In this document: positions 11,906 through 22,878 of the stretch, piece after piece
How the letters are laid out: each line of letters opens with the position of its first letter
How positions within the stretch are numbered: the first letter of the stretch is position 1
Source: Owenia fusiformis
Taxonomy: Eukaryota; Annelida; Polychaeta; Sabellida; Oweniidae
Direction: 5' to 3'
Assembly (NCBI GenBank): GCA_903813345.2
Contig: CAIIXF020000008.1
Span: 4,781,341 to 4,845,340 of the forward strand
Length of the DNA stretch: 64,000 nt
Notes under the pieces: model-generated
The model's input: only the letters and a program-made list of their open reading frames with translations
Told to the model about the DNA's origin: nothing
The model's database searches: none
Position numbers and translations under genes: made by a program

Positions 11906-12235
11906 AGTCTATTATACAACATGCAGTACTCAAGGAAAGATACAGCCTGCATAACTCGATTTTTTGCAATGGTATGGACTAATCCAGTGTATTCCGAAAG
12001 AATGGAGAGAGAAAAGGAAACACACAAATAAAAGACCAGGGGAACAAATACTATAACAACAAGTTAAAATTAAGACACTTATGAAAAACTGATAAAACCG
12101 TATAAAGAAAAACCAACCTTTAATTATGCAATCGGAAGCAGTTTTCAAAATGAAAAGCGACACATATAACTGTCTCGCCTTGCAGATAACTCTTACGAGC
12201 AAAATCCCATCCTCCTAAGCAGGTGTCCAGAATCC

Positions 12236-13534
12236 ATAACAAGATATTTTGGATCTTGAAACCCTGTGATCGGAGGAGGACAAAATCCACGATATATTGA
12301 AGTTATATGTTACAGTTGTTATTAGATAAAAAGAAATTATATATACAAAGATGGCCATAAAAATGTGACACAGCATCATTCTTAAAATATTGAAGTTCAA
12401 ACAGATCATATTTGTAGCATACCAAAAGATGGGGAAGTTATGGCCTTAATGAGATATATATTCATATATCTTTAATGCTGAAAAAGTTTCACAAAATAAC
12501 AGAAAGAAATCTGTATGTCTATTTATCCCTATTTAGACTTTTAGAATAATAATTATCCCTCTTTGGGTAAAAGAAAATTATGGGGCCTGATAGGGATAAT
12601 TAATCAAGTCTATGAAATGTGTCTACCCTTTTATCAGCAATAATAATCTGTAAAAAGTCCATTATTGACATTTTTTAGTCATCCTTAGACTTAAGCTACT
12701 ATTTATGCATATTTAATCCTCAAGGTATTTTAATTAACCTAATGTGTAACAAGCCATAGTCGTCATAACCTAGTCACATTTTAGCGCAGAACCATTTTCC
12801 AAAATTCTTACGGTTCCTTGGGTAAATCAGGATCATTTAAAAAGTCACAATATTATTGATAAAATATTGTTTTAAAGGAATCCAACACCTTGCAAAACTT
12901 CTTAACGGAGAGGAATAGGGGAAAATGCTTGCCGGATTCTGAATCTGTGTATTTTTTAATGATTTTTCACCGTCTTAGAATTTCAATTTTTTTCCTTTGA
13001 AAAAATGAGATTTGCATTGTTTTCCAATTAGACAAATGAGTAAACATGAATAGCCCGAAATCTAACGGTGAGATTTTGTTTTAAAAAATCATGGATATCA
13101 AGGCTAAATATAGCTATACAATAAACATAAAAAAGCAATGCTTGGACTCTTCATATTCACACAAAAAATTAATTAGTAAATGAGGTTTGATATTTGTGAG
13201 AATAAGTTGTACGAGTCGCAATGCTCTACAAACACCAGACTACAGGTTGGATCAGGATCAATGACACACATAAAAATTGATTTAAAAACATTTCATGATA
13301 ATTATCTCAAACAAAAGCAGTTAGCGAAGGATACATTTCATTACACTCAATAAATAGTTATCACTTTTGACTATATTGAATATCTCATGGGAATGTATTT
13401 CCATCTGCTCAAGATATCATATTTTAGCTTCGAAAATCACAATCGTTGGATAATACATTTATCTCAGAATGATAGGCCACCCTGTAGCAATGTAGCTTTC
13501 ACTTGAAGTGTACCCTTGAGAATAATGAACTTAC
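12236..13534. other. Non-coding, nothing firm
   Basis: AT-rich, with no convincing exon. A solo mariner-type end, GGCCACCCTGTAG, lies at about 13476-13488 without a visible partner. Confidence 0.4.
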
Positions 13535-13610
13535 TTTCAAATTGGTCTTGCTTTTGTGGTGTATGTGGCATTTTAGCAAATCTGCCACGCTCATTTCTTT
13601 CCAGAACCAT
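13535..13610 (-). CDS. Candidate first coding exon, unassigned
   Basis: On the minus strand an ATG at 13608-13610 opens 25 codons, beginning MVLERNERGRFAKMPHTP, that end in phase 1 at a consensus donor, GTAAGT (first base 13534). It lies upstream of the calponin-type exons on the same strand and could be its first exon, but the sequence is not typical of that family's N-terminus and the required middle exon (phase 1 to phase 2) was not found. Chance is possible. Confidence 0.25.
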
Positions 13611-15027
13611 CTTGTTCACATGTAACACTAGGCTATACGCGCATGTATAGACAGATGACATAGATATACATATAAATTATATATTGCACCTGTATTTACT
13701 TACATGGGAATATTCCCTTTGGAAAAATGCAAATGCATGAACATATATTTTCATCTTATATATGACTTCAAGCTAACATATTATTTCATATTTATATTTT
13801 CATAGTTAGTCTAACATAAATAATAGATCCATGAGAACAATATTCTTTGTTTTCTTAAAAATTGATGGGTTTACTGTAAATTCAATAAATTACAATTTGC
13901 AAGGGGTAAGTATACTGTATGACCTTAGTTGCAAAGTACTGTTTATATATGCAGCTCAATAGCATAAAATATGTTGAATGAAGCATATGGTGGGGATTAG
14001 TCGTGTGACACACAAACTGACCAATACATGAGGGTATTAGCTACTTTTCACAGAAACCAAAGGAGGACAGTGATTTTATTTCAACTGGGAGCTTACCTCC
14101 ACACGACTGATCATGTGACCATGGTGTTGGGTCCCTTTAAATATACAGAAGACTGCTTAGGGTACTGATAACAATAATATGCTGGTGACAATAGGATAGT
14201 TTCTAAATAGCAGAAAAATCAATGAAATCTCGTGCTGCCATCTTTTATTCAGCTTTTAACTCTGGCTAGAGCTCCATTCACTTACATGCTAAAATCTTGG
14301 AAAAGTGGCTTAATTTCATGATTTATCAAAGTGTGTTTGTTGAATCTGTATAAAACTTGAATGATATACCACATGATGACCCTGTTTATGAACATGTTGT
14401 GATTAAACATGCTAATGTTGATTGACATACAAATAATCCACGATTTTAAAGAATTTTAGCATTGCATCTATGGACATTTGGCCCAACTTTTTTTAAATTG
14501 TCATAGAAAATTATTCAAATTACATAACTGTGTAAATCAAAGCTATTTTAGGAGAAAACATTCCACTGAATTCAAATATACCATTTAAAAGAAGGTAATG
14601 TAAGTCATTAGAGGTCTAATATGCAAGTCTCTTAAAATCTCACGAAAAACGAGATTTAGCGAGATTTCAAAAGCTATATGGAAACTATACTATTGAGAAA
14701 TATAATGTCAAAAATAGTGAAAAACAAAGAATTTTACCTAAAGTTCTAAATTCATAAATTCTTTACAATTTCAATAGCTGTTTTGGCAGCACATGTCTTG
14801 TGTCAAACAAAAGACAATAAATCATTTTGACTTAAAATTATATGGTATATATCTACAAATATTTTGCGTATACACACTTTAAACTGAAATGAGTGTGTCC
14901 CGTTTTTATTGGGCCACCCTGTATAAGTATCTAAACACATACTTGCATAAAATGATACCATCTTTCAATGTTTCATGGACACTTTCCTCATCGTCCCCTT
15001 TCTGAAAAAGCATTTTGATTCAAGAGT
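13611..15027. other. Non-coding, one solo mariner-type end
   Basis: No exon is supported. GGGCCACCCTGTATA at about 14911-14925 is a right-hand mariner-type terminus; no matching left terminus was found upstream, so it is probably a truncated or rearranged copy. Confidence 0.4.
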
Positions 15028-15032
15028 TATTT

Positions 15033-15931
15033 CAGGCCTCCAAGACTTCCACAAGCGCGAACATCGTTCTGACATCGCAAACCACAATTCTCACATCGTG
15101 AACAGGAAATCTTACCTCGCAAACCACCATTTCCTCCCAAACATATTTCTTCACTCGCGCACAGAGATCCGACATCGCAAACAATTTGAACATAGTGCCT
15201 CCGGGTGTTTGGGATTCCAAGTTATATGCCAAGATGTCGGACAATGTCAATGGTCCACGGAGTGAAACAATGAAATGAAATGCAATTTAGTTAGTCGAAA
15301 GTTTGTCATTAATTTATTTTGAAAAACTATTTTTTAATTTCAACACATACATATATCACCTATGTATAGAATTATTTTCAAATTGAATGCTTTAGCATTT
15401 CTGAGGTATATTTGAACTTTAATTTTATAGCAGATATGATTCGAACAGATGTTTTAAAATTCAAGAAGAAATTAAAAACCCGGGATTAAAACAAATCAAA
15501 ATAAGTCTTATGATTCATACTGTAAATTTTTTTTTTTTTATTACCCAGCCCTTTCTCTGAAAATATCAAGGTGCGGGATCGCAAAGTAGTCCCAATATTT
15601 TTTTGTTTCTTGAAACTTGAAAATGCTAACTATATGCAATAAGTGGATATTCATTAACCAGCATGAAAAACCGGGAAAGTATCTCTTCCGAATTCCAAAT
15701 AAAAACACGTCCTTGGAATTTTAGTTATGCGTAGTAATACTAATGCAATTACAGACTTTTTTCGATCAGGAGTGTGGTTTGCGATGTCGAATCTCTGTTC
15801 GCAATTGAAGAAATATCTTAGGGAGCGAGGAAATGGTGGTTCGCGAGTACAGATTTCACGTTCGCAATGTGAGAATCATGGTTCGCGATGTCAGAACTTA
15901 TGTTCGCGCTTGTGGAAGTCTAGGAGGCCTG
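15033..15931. mobile_element. TIR element with 5-bp TSD, hAT5-like
   Basis: The left end CAGGCCTCCAAGACTTCCAC is matched inverted at the right end with one difference. TATTT flanks both sides (15028-15032 and 15932-15936), giving an 899-bp element. The arms (about 15033-15200 and 15770-15931) are long and built of short GCGAAC/TCGCAAAC-type words spaced about 20-30 bases apart. Ends beginning CAGG with a 5-bp duplication fit the hAT5 group; that is inference. Open frames in the arms are by-products of the repeats. Confidence 0.8.
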
Positions 15932-15936
15932 TATTT

Positions 15937-16700
15937 GATTCATTGGCAAATGTGACACTCAACATATTATAATTGATGGTTTGCCAACTTGACCCTTGCA
16001 AAAAGTTTCATTGAAAATATGTTATTTTAGTGATTTCGTATCTTTTAAGTGACATTTTGCAATGTGTGAATTTAAGCCCAAGACTCGATGCATTGTGTTA
16101 CCATTCATTTCAGACGTTGCTTCCTAAAATTAACATTCGATGCTCTGCATCTCGTGCAAATTTTGGAGAGCAACATCTTCAAGGAATGGGTCATTCCACA
16201 TTGCACTGAGTCCAGGGCTTAAATCCTTAAACCTGCTATATTATTTCAACTAAAGCATGGACTTTCAAGAGAAGAGTCAAAAATAAAAACATCATTATAT
16301 ATACAAAATGGAATTTATCATTATTATGGCAATAATGAAAGTCTAGCGCAATTTATATTTTATTGGAAAGAATTCCTGAATACAGTAAATATCAACAGTG
16401 CAACACCCAATGAGAAAATGTTGATATCTCCTTATTGATCATTTGTGTTTACTTTTAACTGAGCTGAATAAAAGTTTATGCTTGAATTATATTTCAGATT
16501 GATGTTTTAAAGATAATATTAATATGAAACATATACCTTTATCCAAAAGGCCTACTCATTGAAAATATGCTCAAAATGGTAATGCTTATTTTTGAAGTTT
16601 TCATGTTTATTACACAGCAAGTAGAATATTCTCCTCTTGAAAGCCCATGACTAAATCATGTAAAATCTGGATTCGAAATATTTCCACATGCAAATAATAA
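15937..16700. other. Non-coding, nothing recognised
   Basis: AT-rich sequence with no convincing exon, RNA gene or repeat boundary. Confidence 0.4.
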
Positions 16701-16761
16701 AGTTACGTGTGGGTTTGTACATTTATAAGTTTGCATAACAAACTATTTGAAATTATAGATA

Positions 16762-17003
16762 TCAAACTAGTTTTGTCCACCATCTTGGATGGTTCTAACT
16801 TCGATCAGTTGCTTCAGTTGATTTTGATCAGTGATGAAGCGCCTACCCAGTTTGCGTCTTTAACGAAGAATTTAATCCAGTTTCCTGCTTCCCTTGCTAA
16901 AGTCAGATCATACTTCGAAGATATCTGCAAATTTAAAGATGATTTATCACTCGAGTGCCATTATGGCTTTCCATGCTGCCTCATCATTTGGAATAATCGT
17001 CAG
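16762..17003 (+). other. Possible exon or degenerate coding stretch
   Basis: An open frame (contained in a longer one, 16707-17039) has balanced, protein-like composition (FDQLLQLILISDEAPTQFA, VRSYFEDICKFKDDLS). It could be bounded by an AG near 16772 and a GT near 17004, though the acceptor lacks a good pyrimidine tract. I do not recognise the family; a fragment of an old transposon is as likely as a host exon. Confidence 0.2.
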
Positions 17004-17097
17004 GTGTATAGCAAACCCTCTGTTATTAAAAAGTCATGATCAATCGTACCATTTTTTAATTATTTGTATAACTTATTGATTTCATGAGACTACTAGA

Positions 17098-17230
17098 GGT
17101 ACAGGGTGTCAAAATAAGTCCCGTCCCCCCTCGACAAAAAATGTACGTATACTTATCCCTATCCGTATGTGTGTTACTGACCTCCGTTACAAATATACGG
17201 ATAGGGATAGGTACACATACATTTTACGCT
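17098..17230. repeat. Solo mariner-type end plus hairpin
   Basis: ACAGGGTGTCAAAA at about 17100 is a left mariner-type terminus with no right partner found. Just inside, CTTATCCCTATCCGTAT and its inverse ATACGGATAGGGATAGG form a hairpin (about 17149-17166 with 17196-17213). Confidence 0.45.
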
Positions 17231-17361
17231 AATCTTCACCTCCCTAATACGTCCATCTCAAATTGTTCATAACTGACAGGTTTGAACATTCATCCATGAC
17301 GGAAAACAATGGCAGTTCCAAAATTCAAATTATAACATGCTGAATTTGATTTGAGCGTATA

Positions 17362-17889
17362 AACTGGGTGTGTACCAAATTAAGCGTGGCAGTTGAACGC
17401 GCAGGGTAAGTAACAACACAAGGATGGTGAATTTGATGTTTTCATTGTTTCAGTAATATCTCTAATTTTTTCTAAATATTTTTTATGTAAATGTCTTTAA
17501 CAACATCCTAGACAGAGAACTTTACAGTAATTTCATAGTTAAACCTACACAAACTTCGAATGTAGTATACCGTAAAAAACGAAGGTCTGTTTACTTGAGA
17601 TACGGTACAACGCAAATTCAAGTTGTTTGTGATGTACCTTACCATAAACAGCATGTTATACCGTACACTACATTGAGAGTTTGTGAAGGTTGAACTATAA
17701 TATTTAAGGTCTACATGTAGTTCATTGTCTAGGATGTTGTTACAGACATTCGCATATAAAAATGTCTAAAAACTAGATCTGATCTTTCGGAAACGATGAA
17801 AACATCATTTTGCTCAAATTTTATCACCCTCGTGTTGTACCTACCCCGCGCATTCAACTGTCACGCTTAGTTTTATACATACCCTGTGG
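17362..17889. mobile_element. 528-bp foldback element flanked by TATA
   Basis: The two halves pair over about 260 bases each: for example AGCGTGGCAGTTGAACGCGC near 17383 with its diverged complement near 17855, and AACAACATCCTAGACA near 17502 with its complement near 17730. TATA lies at both edges (17358-17361 and 17890-17893), consistent with a TA target. The termini (CTGGGTGTGTA / CAGGGTATGTA) resemble mariner-type ends. No transposase frame. Confidence 0.75.
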
Positions 17890-17893
17890 TATA

Positions 17894-18720
17894 TTATCAA
17901 ATAGAAATCATGATAAACCATCATTCCACCGCAAGTCTAATAACATGTATAAGTCAGCAATATGGGTGTATCAGAATTACCTACCTTATCTTTCACTTCG
18001 GCTGTAAAACCATACCCATCTGGATGCATAGCCATTTTATTGTTTAGTAAATTATAAGAGAAGCTACACCTAAAAATCAAAAATCATAAATGATTTGTAA
18101 ACGATGATTGACATTGAATTGTTACATTAAACCACCTGAAACACAAATAAAGGTATGAATCAGAAACTCGAAATTCAAATGTTATATACGTCCATTTTAT
18201 CTACAGGGTGGTTAAAAAACGGCAACCCAAAGTTTTCCTCATATCTTTGTTGTTCTTAGTGAATTTTTCCCTGATATTTGACACACTTGTACATCATTCA
18301 ATTTCCTACTTGCCTATCATATTTCATGACTTACCTTAATTATTTTCTTCTAGATAGCTATATATTGACTTACCTGCGAGTTTAAAATGTACAGTGGTCA
18401 ATTTCTGATTGCTTTGTGGATCTAATACCCACATGTAAAACGATTAGGATGGTTAAATTACTTAATATTTTCTCCTAGATACTAGATAGATGTTACCTCT
18501 TACAATATTGCTGTTCACTGTGATATACCTTAGCTTGGTCTAACCTCCAGCTATACTTGGCCTTTTTTAGATGGGATACCCTTATTGATTACATGTTAAA
18601 CTATTCGGATGGTTGAATAAAGGGAGGATGTTAAAATAGATATAAATTTCATAACGCCTTATTAGACAACAATTTATTGCTATTTTGCCAAGACTGAATA
18701 CCTAGTCACATTTTAGAATA
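17894..18720. other. Non-coding, one solo mariner-type end
   Basis: CTACAGGGTGGTTAAAAAAC at 18203-18222 is a left terminus of mariner type; no right end follows in the next kilobase. Nothing else is supported. Confidence 0.4.
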
Positions 18721-19270
18721 TATAAGCACAAATGCCAAAGGGAAGGGTGACTAAAAACTTTAAAGAAACCCAACAAAAAAAAACTGTAAGTGTAAATCTG
18801 TTATAAGAAAAGTAGACCCTATATATCCCAAAACCATTATCTTACATGAAAAGAAACAATGTCTAACATCCCCCTCCCCCTCCAATCGAGAACCAATATC
18901 ACAATCCAGGACCAGAACTCCAAGGGACATTTCATTCATACTGAAGTCATTACAATACATGTTTAAGAAAAATTGAAAAAATTGTTAGCCAATACACATA
19001 ACATCAAAAATAGTTGTAGATACTAGTACTCATAAAAGATAGAGTATTCAGTCTCAAATGATGTGGGATAGATAAATTCCAGTCTCGAAGTCCATAGGCA
19101 ATTCAAAGGGTCAACATCCGTTCGCAAAGCCGTCATCATAATCCATAAAACACAACAATTCACAATGGTCATCAGGAGAAAACTATGGCTGGTTTCGATC
19201 CCTATTTCTCAACCATTAATGCCATAGCCGGGATCCACCTCAAAAGATGCCAAGTGAAAAAATTGTGAGT
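18721..19270. repeat. Probable dispersed repeat, diverged
   Basis: The part near 19165-19255 (TCATCAGGA, ATCCCTATT, GGGATCC blocks in order) is matched in diverged form near 26955-27035 in the same orientation. The start of this segment loosely resembles 23850-23950. Boundaries are not visible and the similarity was judged by eye. Confidence 0.3.
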
Positions 19271-19412
19271 TCATTGCCAATTTATTATTCCATTCCTACA
19301 TCCTTCAGCATCTCAAGTGTTAAAACTTGAAATTTCGATATTAATGACTTGTACTTTTCAGTAAAGCCCAGAAAGTATTTCTTAAGTTTTTTACAAGTAT
19401 AACCATGACCTC

Positions 19413-19485
19413 GGCTCCGTAGCTCAAGTGGTAGAGCATCCGAGATCTAATCGGTAGGTTGTGGGTTCAATTCCTACCGAGGTGG
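19413..19485 (+). repeat. tRNA-derived SINE head (tRNA-Arg-like)
   Basis: A pol III internal promoter is clear: A box TAGCTCAAGTGG at 19420-19431 and B box GGTTCAATTCC at 19464-19474, with a D-arm and an anticodon arm whose loop would show TCT (arginine). The 5' GGCTCCG and the TTGTGGGTTC region resemble tRNA-Arg(UCU). The acceptor stem does not pair properly and a mismatch weakens the anticodon stem, so this is a SINE head or tRNA pseudogene rather than a working tRNA. The SINE body may run to about 19770. Confidence 0.65.
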
Positions 19486-19782
19486 ACTGACTTTTTCACA
19501 TCAGCCCTTAGCATAGGAAATTATCCTATGTTTCAAAGAAACTAATAAAAAATTCCTAGTCGGCCGGGAATGGCGCATGGGAAAGCCCATGTGACATCAT
19601 GAATAGTGTGATTGGCAACCTGGAAAGACAGGTAAACCTTATGAGGGTCCAGGGAACTGGGCATGTAAGTCATGGCAGAGAAGCATGAACATAATTTAGG
19701 AATTTTTATACATGTGTGCTATTGCCCCGAACCGGTCCGTCTTCTCGCTGCAAGCAGGATGAAATTCTTTGTCACAAAGTTT

Positions 19783-19993
19783 CACACTACTATACCTAAC
19801 ACCTAGAAATGCATAAGATACTTTGTTTGTCTAATTGAATTGTTTAATATATTTTTGAAAGTGCCTTACTAGCATCTAATTTTCAACCGATAAACCATTC
19901 ATAAGGAACAGACAAATAAAAACAAATACATAATCATTACTAATAAGCCAAATGGGTTGCTCATGAACACCTAATGCAAGGTATAGTAGTGTG
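19783..19993. mobile_element. 211-bp MITE, copy 1, CAC-ended TIR, 5-bp TSD
   Basis: CACACTACTATACCT at the left is exactly inverted at the right (19979-19993). AGTTT flanks both sides (19778-19782 and 19994-19998). A second copy of the same length lies inverted at 53782-53992. There is no coding capacity. Confidence 0.9.
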
Positions 19994-20686
19994 AGTTTGG
20001 CATTTTTTATAAAATCAAACGCGCGTCATTGAAACTCACAAGATGTAAATAGCATGTCATTTACATCATACCTTGATGGGGAAAAATAGATCTTATATGT
20101 TAGAAGTACTAAATAAAAGTTTTCGTGAAAATGAGACAGTCGTTCTCGAGAGAAAAGAGCATAAATGCGCATTTAGAGAGTTTTGTCCGTTTTAAAATCT
20201 GTAAAAAATTGGGGTACTTAAAAGCATCGGGAGGCATCATATATTTCAAATTAGACACGAGGAAGTCAATATTGAGCAAGTTATGGCTGTTTTAAATTCA
20301 AATAAAACCGTTAACCCGTACCGGTCCAGCTTTTGAACCGTACCGGTCAATTTTCGTTAGCTGCGTATACCAAGGGTGTTAATGCAAGACCAAATCTTTT
20401 CAAGCAAACATGGTTCTCTTACACATGTGTAACTTTGGTTTGCATTTCTCCCTAGATATCTTAGAAATCAAATGTTTGGCACAGATCAATTTCAATATCA
20501 TATAGAAAACCCAAGGACAGTGATAAACTAAATGACTACATGTATTTATGTAAAAAGCATTAACAAAATTTAGAAAATTAACATATTGGCAATCCTTTCA
20601 ATTTAAATGTTGTCACGCCCTCATAAGATCAATAGTGGTCATTTCTTGCCAAATAATCGTGGTAAATAGCCAAGGATCAAATATGC
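19994..20686. other. Non-coding, nothing recognised
   Basis: AT-rich. The word ACCGGTCC recurs near 20323, as it does near 19732, but I could not tie it to any feature. Confidence 0.4.
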
Positions 20687-20859
20687 CCGGTGTGAAAGGG
20701 TAGGAGGTCCTCTCAAATTATGGTCCTACTCTCCATTGATTTATATGGTGATCTAAATACAACCCTTTCCCTTATTATCTTATACACAATCAGGGCCAAT
20801 AAGGGCCGTTTAGAAAGGGGACCATAATCCCCAGGGGACCATCATTTCTTTCACACCGG
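20687..20859. mobile_element. Small inverted-repeat MITE
   Basis: CCGGTGTGAAAG at 20687-20698 is inverted at 20848-20859, and inner GGTCC / ATTATGGTCC blocks also pair. Length is about 173 bp. No target duplication is clear. Confidence 0.6.
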
Positions 20860-20955
20860 CTTCTGTTCCTCACTCCGCAAGATATTCTATCGGATGTATA
20901 CTTCGCGGACTTGTTTGGACATGATGCGAGCCATTAAAAACCTGAAATTACACAG

Positions 20956-21216
20956 TTTGCTCTTTTGACTGGGAGAAAAGTCATCTCCATCGTCGGTGTC
21001 ACTCTTCAGGGCTATGACACAAACGTATGCGGTCATTATACAAAATACTTTTCCATAGAGTGGAGTAAAGGAAGGACTGTGAGAGATATATTGACTGACT
21101 TTTCCAATAACACTCAAATGAACGATACACATGTGAAAAGATATGTCGACACCTTGCCTTTGTGTTGCCCTCAGTCAAAGCATGGACAGACTTGCGAAAT
21201 TAAACGTTTTAACTAA
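20956..21216 (+). CDS. Orphan exon candidate, cysteine-containing
   Basis: After an acceptor-like AAATTACACAG the frame FALLTGRKVISIVGVTLQGY stays open to TAA at 21214-21216 (86 residues). It includes CGHYTKYF and, near the end, LPLCCPQSKHGQTCE. The family is not recognised. It has no in-frame ATG near its start, so if real it is an internal or terminal exon. It may belong with the next entry or with the MAM-PAN gene upstream region; neither link is shown. Confidence 0.3.
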   Translation, partial: FALLTGRKVISIVGVTLQGYDTNVCGHYTKYFSIEWSKGRTVRDILTDFSNNTQMNDTHVKRYVDTLPLCCPQSKHGQTCEIKRFN

Positions 21217-21360
21217 ACTATTCAGTTACACATTAATGAATCTATGATGCAGATAATCGCATAGAGTATACCACACGTATGCAGTTATATGAAGTATTCA
21301 CAAATTGTATTTTATTAGTTCTTAGTCTGTTTTGCTCAATAATATTTACATGTATTGTAT

Positions 21361-21606
21361 ATAGGCATAGACCCGGTGGTGGATTTTCTTTTATATTTCT
21401 TATGGCATATACTTTGTCCATATCTTAGAATTATAGTGACAAGTGATATGTTTGTACAAATACACGATAAAACAAGAATTGATACAACACGTATAGCACA
21501 CGAGAACACAGTAATGAATTCCAAAATATCCAAGCTATTTTGTTTCTTGCTTTATTTAGCGCTTTTTTACGTTGTTGGTGTCCTAGCATGGAGAAAATAT
21601 ATGTAG
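21361..21606 (+). CDS. Orphan terminal exon candidate, two hydrophobic segments
   Basis: Following an acceptor-like TATTGTATATAG, a frame runs from GIDPVVDFLLYFLWHIL to a stop at 21604-21606. Two strongly hydrophobic stretches (VVDFLLYFLWHILCPYL; KLFCFLLYLALFYVVGVLAW) suggest membrane segments, the second next to the C-terminus. The family is unknown. AT-rich DNA readily gives such hydrophobic frames, so confidence is low. Confidence 0.25.
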   Translation: MGIDPVVDFLLYFLWHILCPYLRIIVTSDMFVQIHDKTRIDTTRIAHENTVMNSKISKLFCFLLYLALFYVVGVLAWRKYM

Positions 21607-21635
21607 TGGCTTACAAGAAAATTGTAGTTTTTATG

Positions 21636-21860
21636 GCTGGAAACTTGACCCTATGGGGGGTCCGCAGCTGTTGACCCTAGCTCCCGAACGGTGAGAGCTA
21701 CAACCCCTCCGTTTGCGCCAATCGTCTCGGCGCGAAGTGGAGGTCTAGATCCCGTACATCACCCACCTCGAAGACCCCGCGCTGCCGGGTCTTACCATCC
21801 CAAAACGGCTGCGATTCTACCCAGACCACCTGTGATTTTCTACACGAGCCGGAGAACAAC
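21636..21860. other. GC-rich block of unknown nature
   Basis: About 220 bases are clearly richer in G and C than anything around them (for example CTCGGCGCGAAGTGG and CCCGCGCTGCCGGGTC). No rRNA, tRNA or known SINE head is recognisable. A minus-strand frame crosses it but has no family resemblance I can name. It may be the end of an unidentified retroelement. Confidence 0.4.
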
Positions 21861-21906
21861 ACTGGGATAATTGCCTCATTATATTGCCCCATTAAACCCA
21901 TTGTGC

Positions 21907-22878
21907 GTTTATATTCCCCTTTTTAGTAGTGGTATGTGTAGATGTACATGTAGGTGTGCTTTGGGGTTCAGGTGTAGGCCTCATTCAAGCATTTAGGAGC
22001 TTACTTTAGATCATCTTGGATTATTTTCAACTCATTCATTTTAGATGAGCTATCTTGTAGTTGTAGTAAAACTAACACTAAAACCTACACAATGCATTCG
22101 ACTGCATGCTCTGTTTTCATCTGCATGGAATTTCGAAGATCTCTTGGCTGATATTTGTTTTTCGGTGAAGACGCTTGGAATTTGATTGATTTCAGCTTGG
22201 AAACATGTGAGTTATTTGTTTTACTACTTAAATATTTTTTGTCGAATTTTATTTTGCCGATCATTTTTTGTTATTGCCTAGAAACAGCTACCAATATCAA
22301 TGGTTTGTTTTGATATTTGGAGTAAAGCTTGTTACTAGTAAGTCTAGTGTTCTTATTTTGAAGGTTTTCCTAATAGCCTATTAATTATAAGATCAATGAT
22401 TCATTTATTCCTGAGAAATGATAGACTATCCTGAAAGGTGTGGGTATTATGGTAACCGAAAGGTTGTTCCATCTCCATTTTCATTTTAAGAGCTGCTCCA
22501 ATCATCTCTGAACTTAATTGTAATTGTTATACCATTCTCTAACTGTCATGAGATTTTGAAAATAGACCTATATAAAGCTACATACCATGTTATATGAGGG
22601 TGCAATACATTACAGTCATAACTTTCTTCTTTTATGTACTTATTAATCTTCTTAAAACAAGGGCACAAGTAAACATATTTCCATACACCCTGCAAGACTT
22701 TATTGACCAAATACATTTTATGCATCTTAACTAATATGTAGAATGCTTCAGAATCCAGCATGATTCATCTAAAGATTATCACTCACATAATTTGATCATT
22801 TTGAAACTATTGCAAAATATTTGAAGAAATATTGGACATGCCAACTTTTGTATTGCACTATGTATTTCAATTTTGTAG
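21907..22878. other. Upstream of MAM-PAN exons, no exon identified
   Basis: I looked here for the missing 5' exon of the MAM-PAN gene, which must end in phase 1, and found none with convincing splice sites or a signal peptide. Confidence 0.4.

Larger units (their letters stand above)
8278..12235 (+). mobile_element. Decayed L1/Tx1-like LINE, interrupted twice
   Basis: Reading begins near 8278 with a linker motif (FRSRLQWTEEGEKPSSYF). A reverse-transcriptase block follows at 8893-9330: KVIAERIKKVLLNLIHEDQ, CIDFQKAFDSIEWSFI and ERGVRQGCLLSPCVFTICA. A TDDT-type core near 9371 is in another frame. The 3' part continues after each insertion: near 11250-11482 (QEQHIWNSSCIL) and 11906-12235 (YSRKDTACITRFF). 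Frameshifts and stops are frequent, so the copy cannot act on its own. The open 145-codon stretch at 8893 is only the best-preserved part, not a host gene. Confidence 0.85.

Noticed and set aside
14975-15972. Open frames at 14975-15265 and 15727-15972
   Set aside because: They lie in the two arms of the TIR element and arise from its repeated GCGAAC-type words.
19413-19485. Functional tRNA-Arg gene
   Set aside because: Pol III boxes are good, but the acceptor stem does not pair and the anticodon stem has a mismatch; a SINE head fits better.
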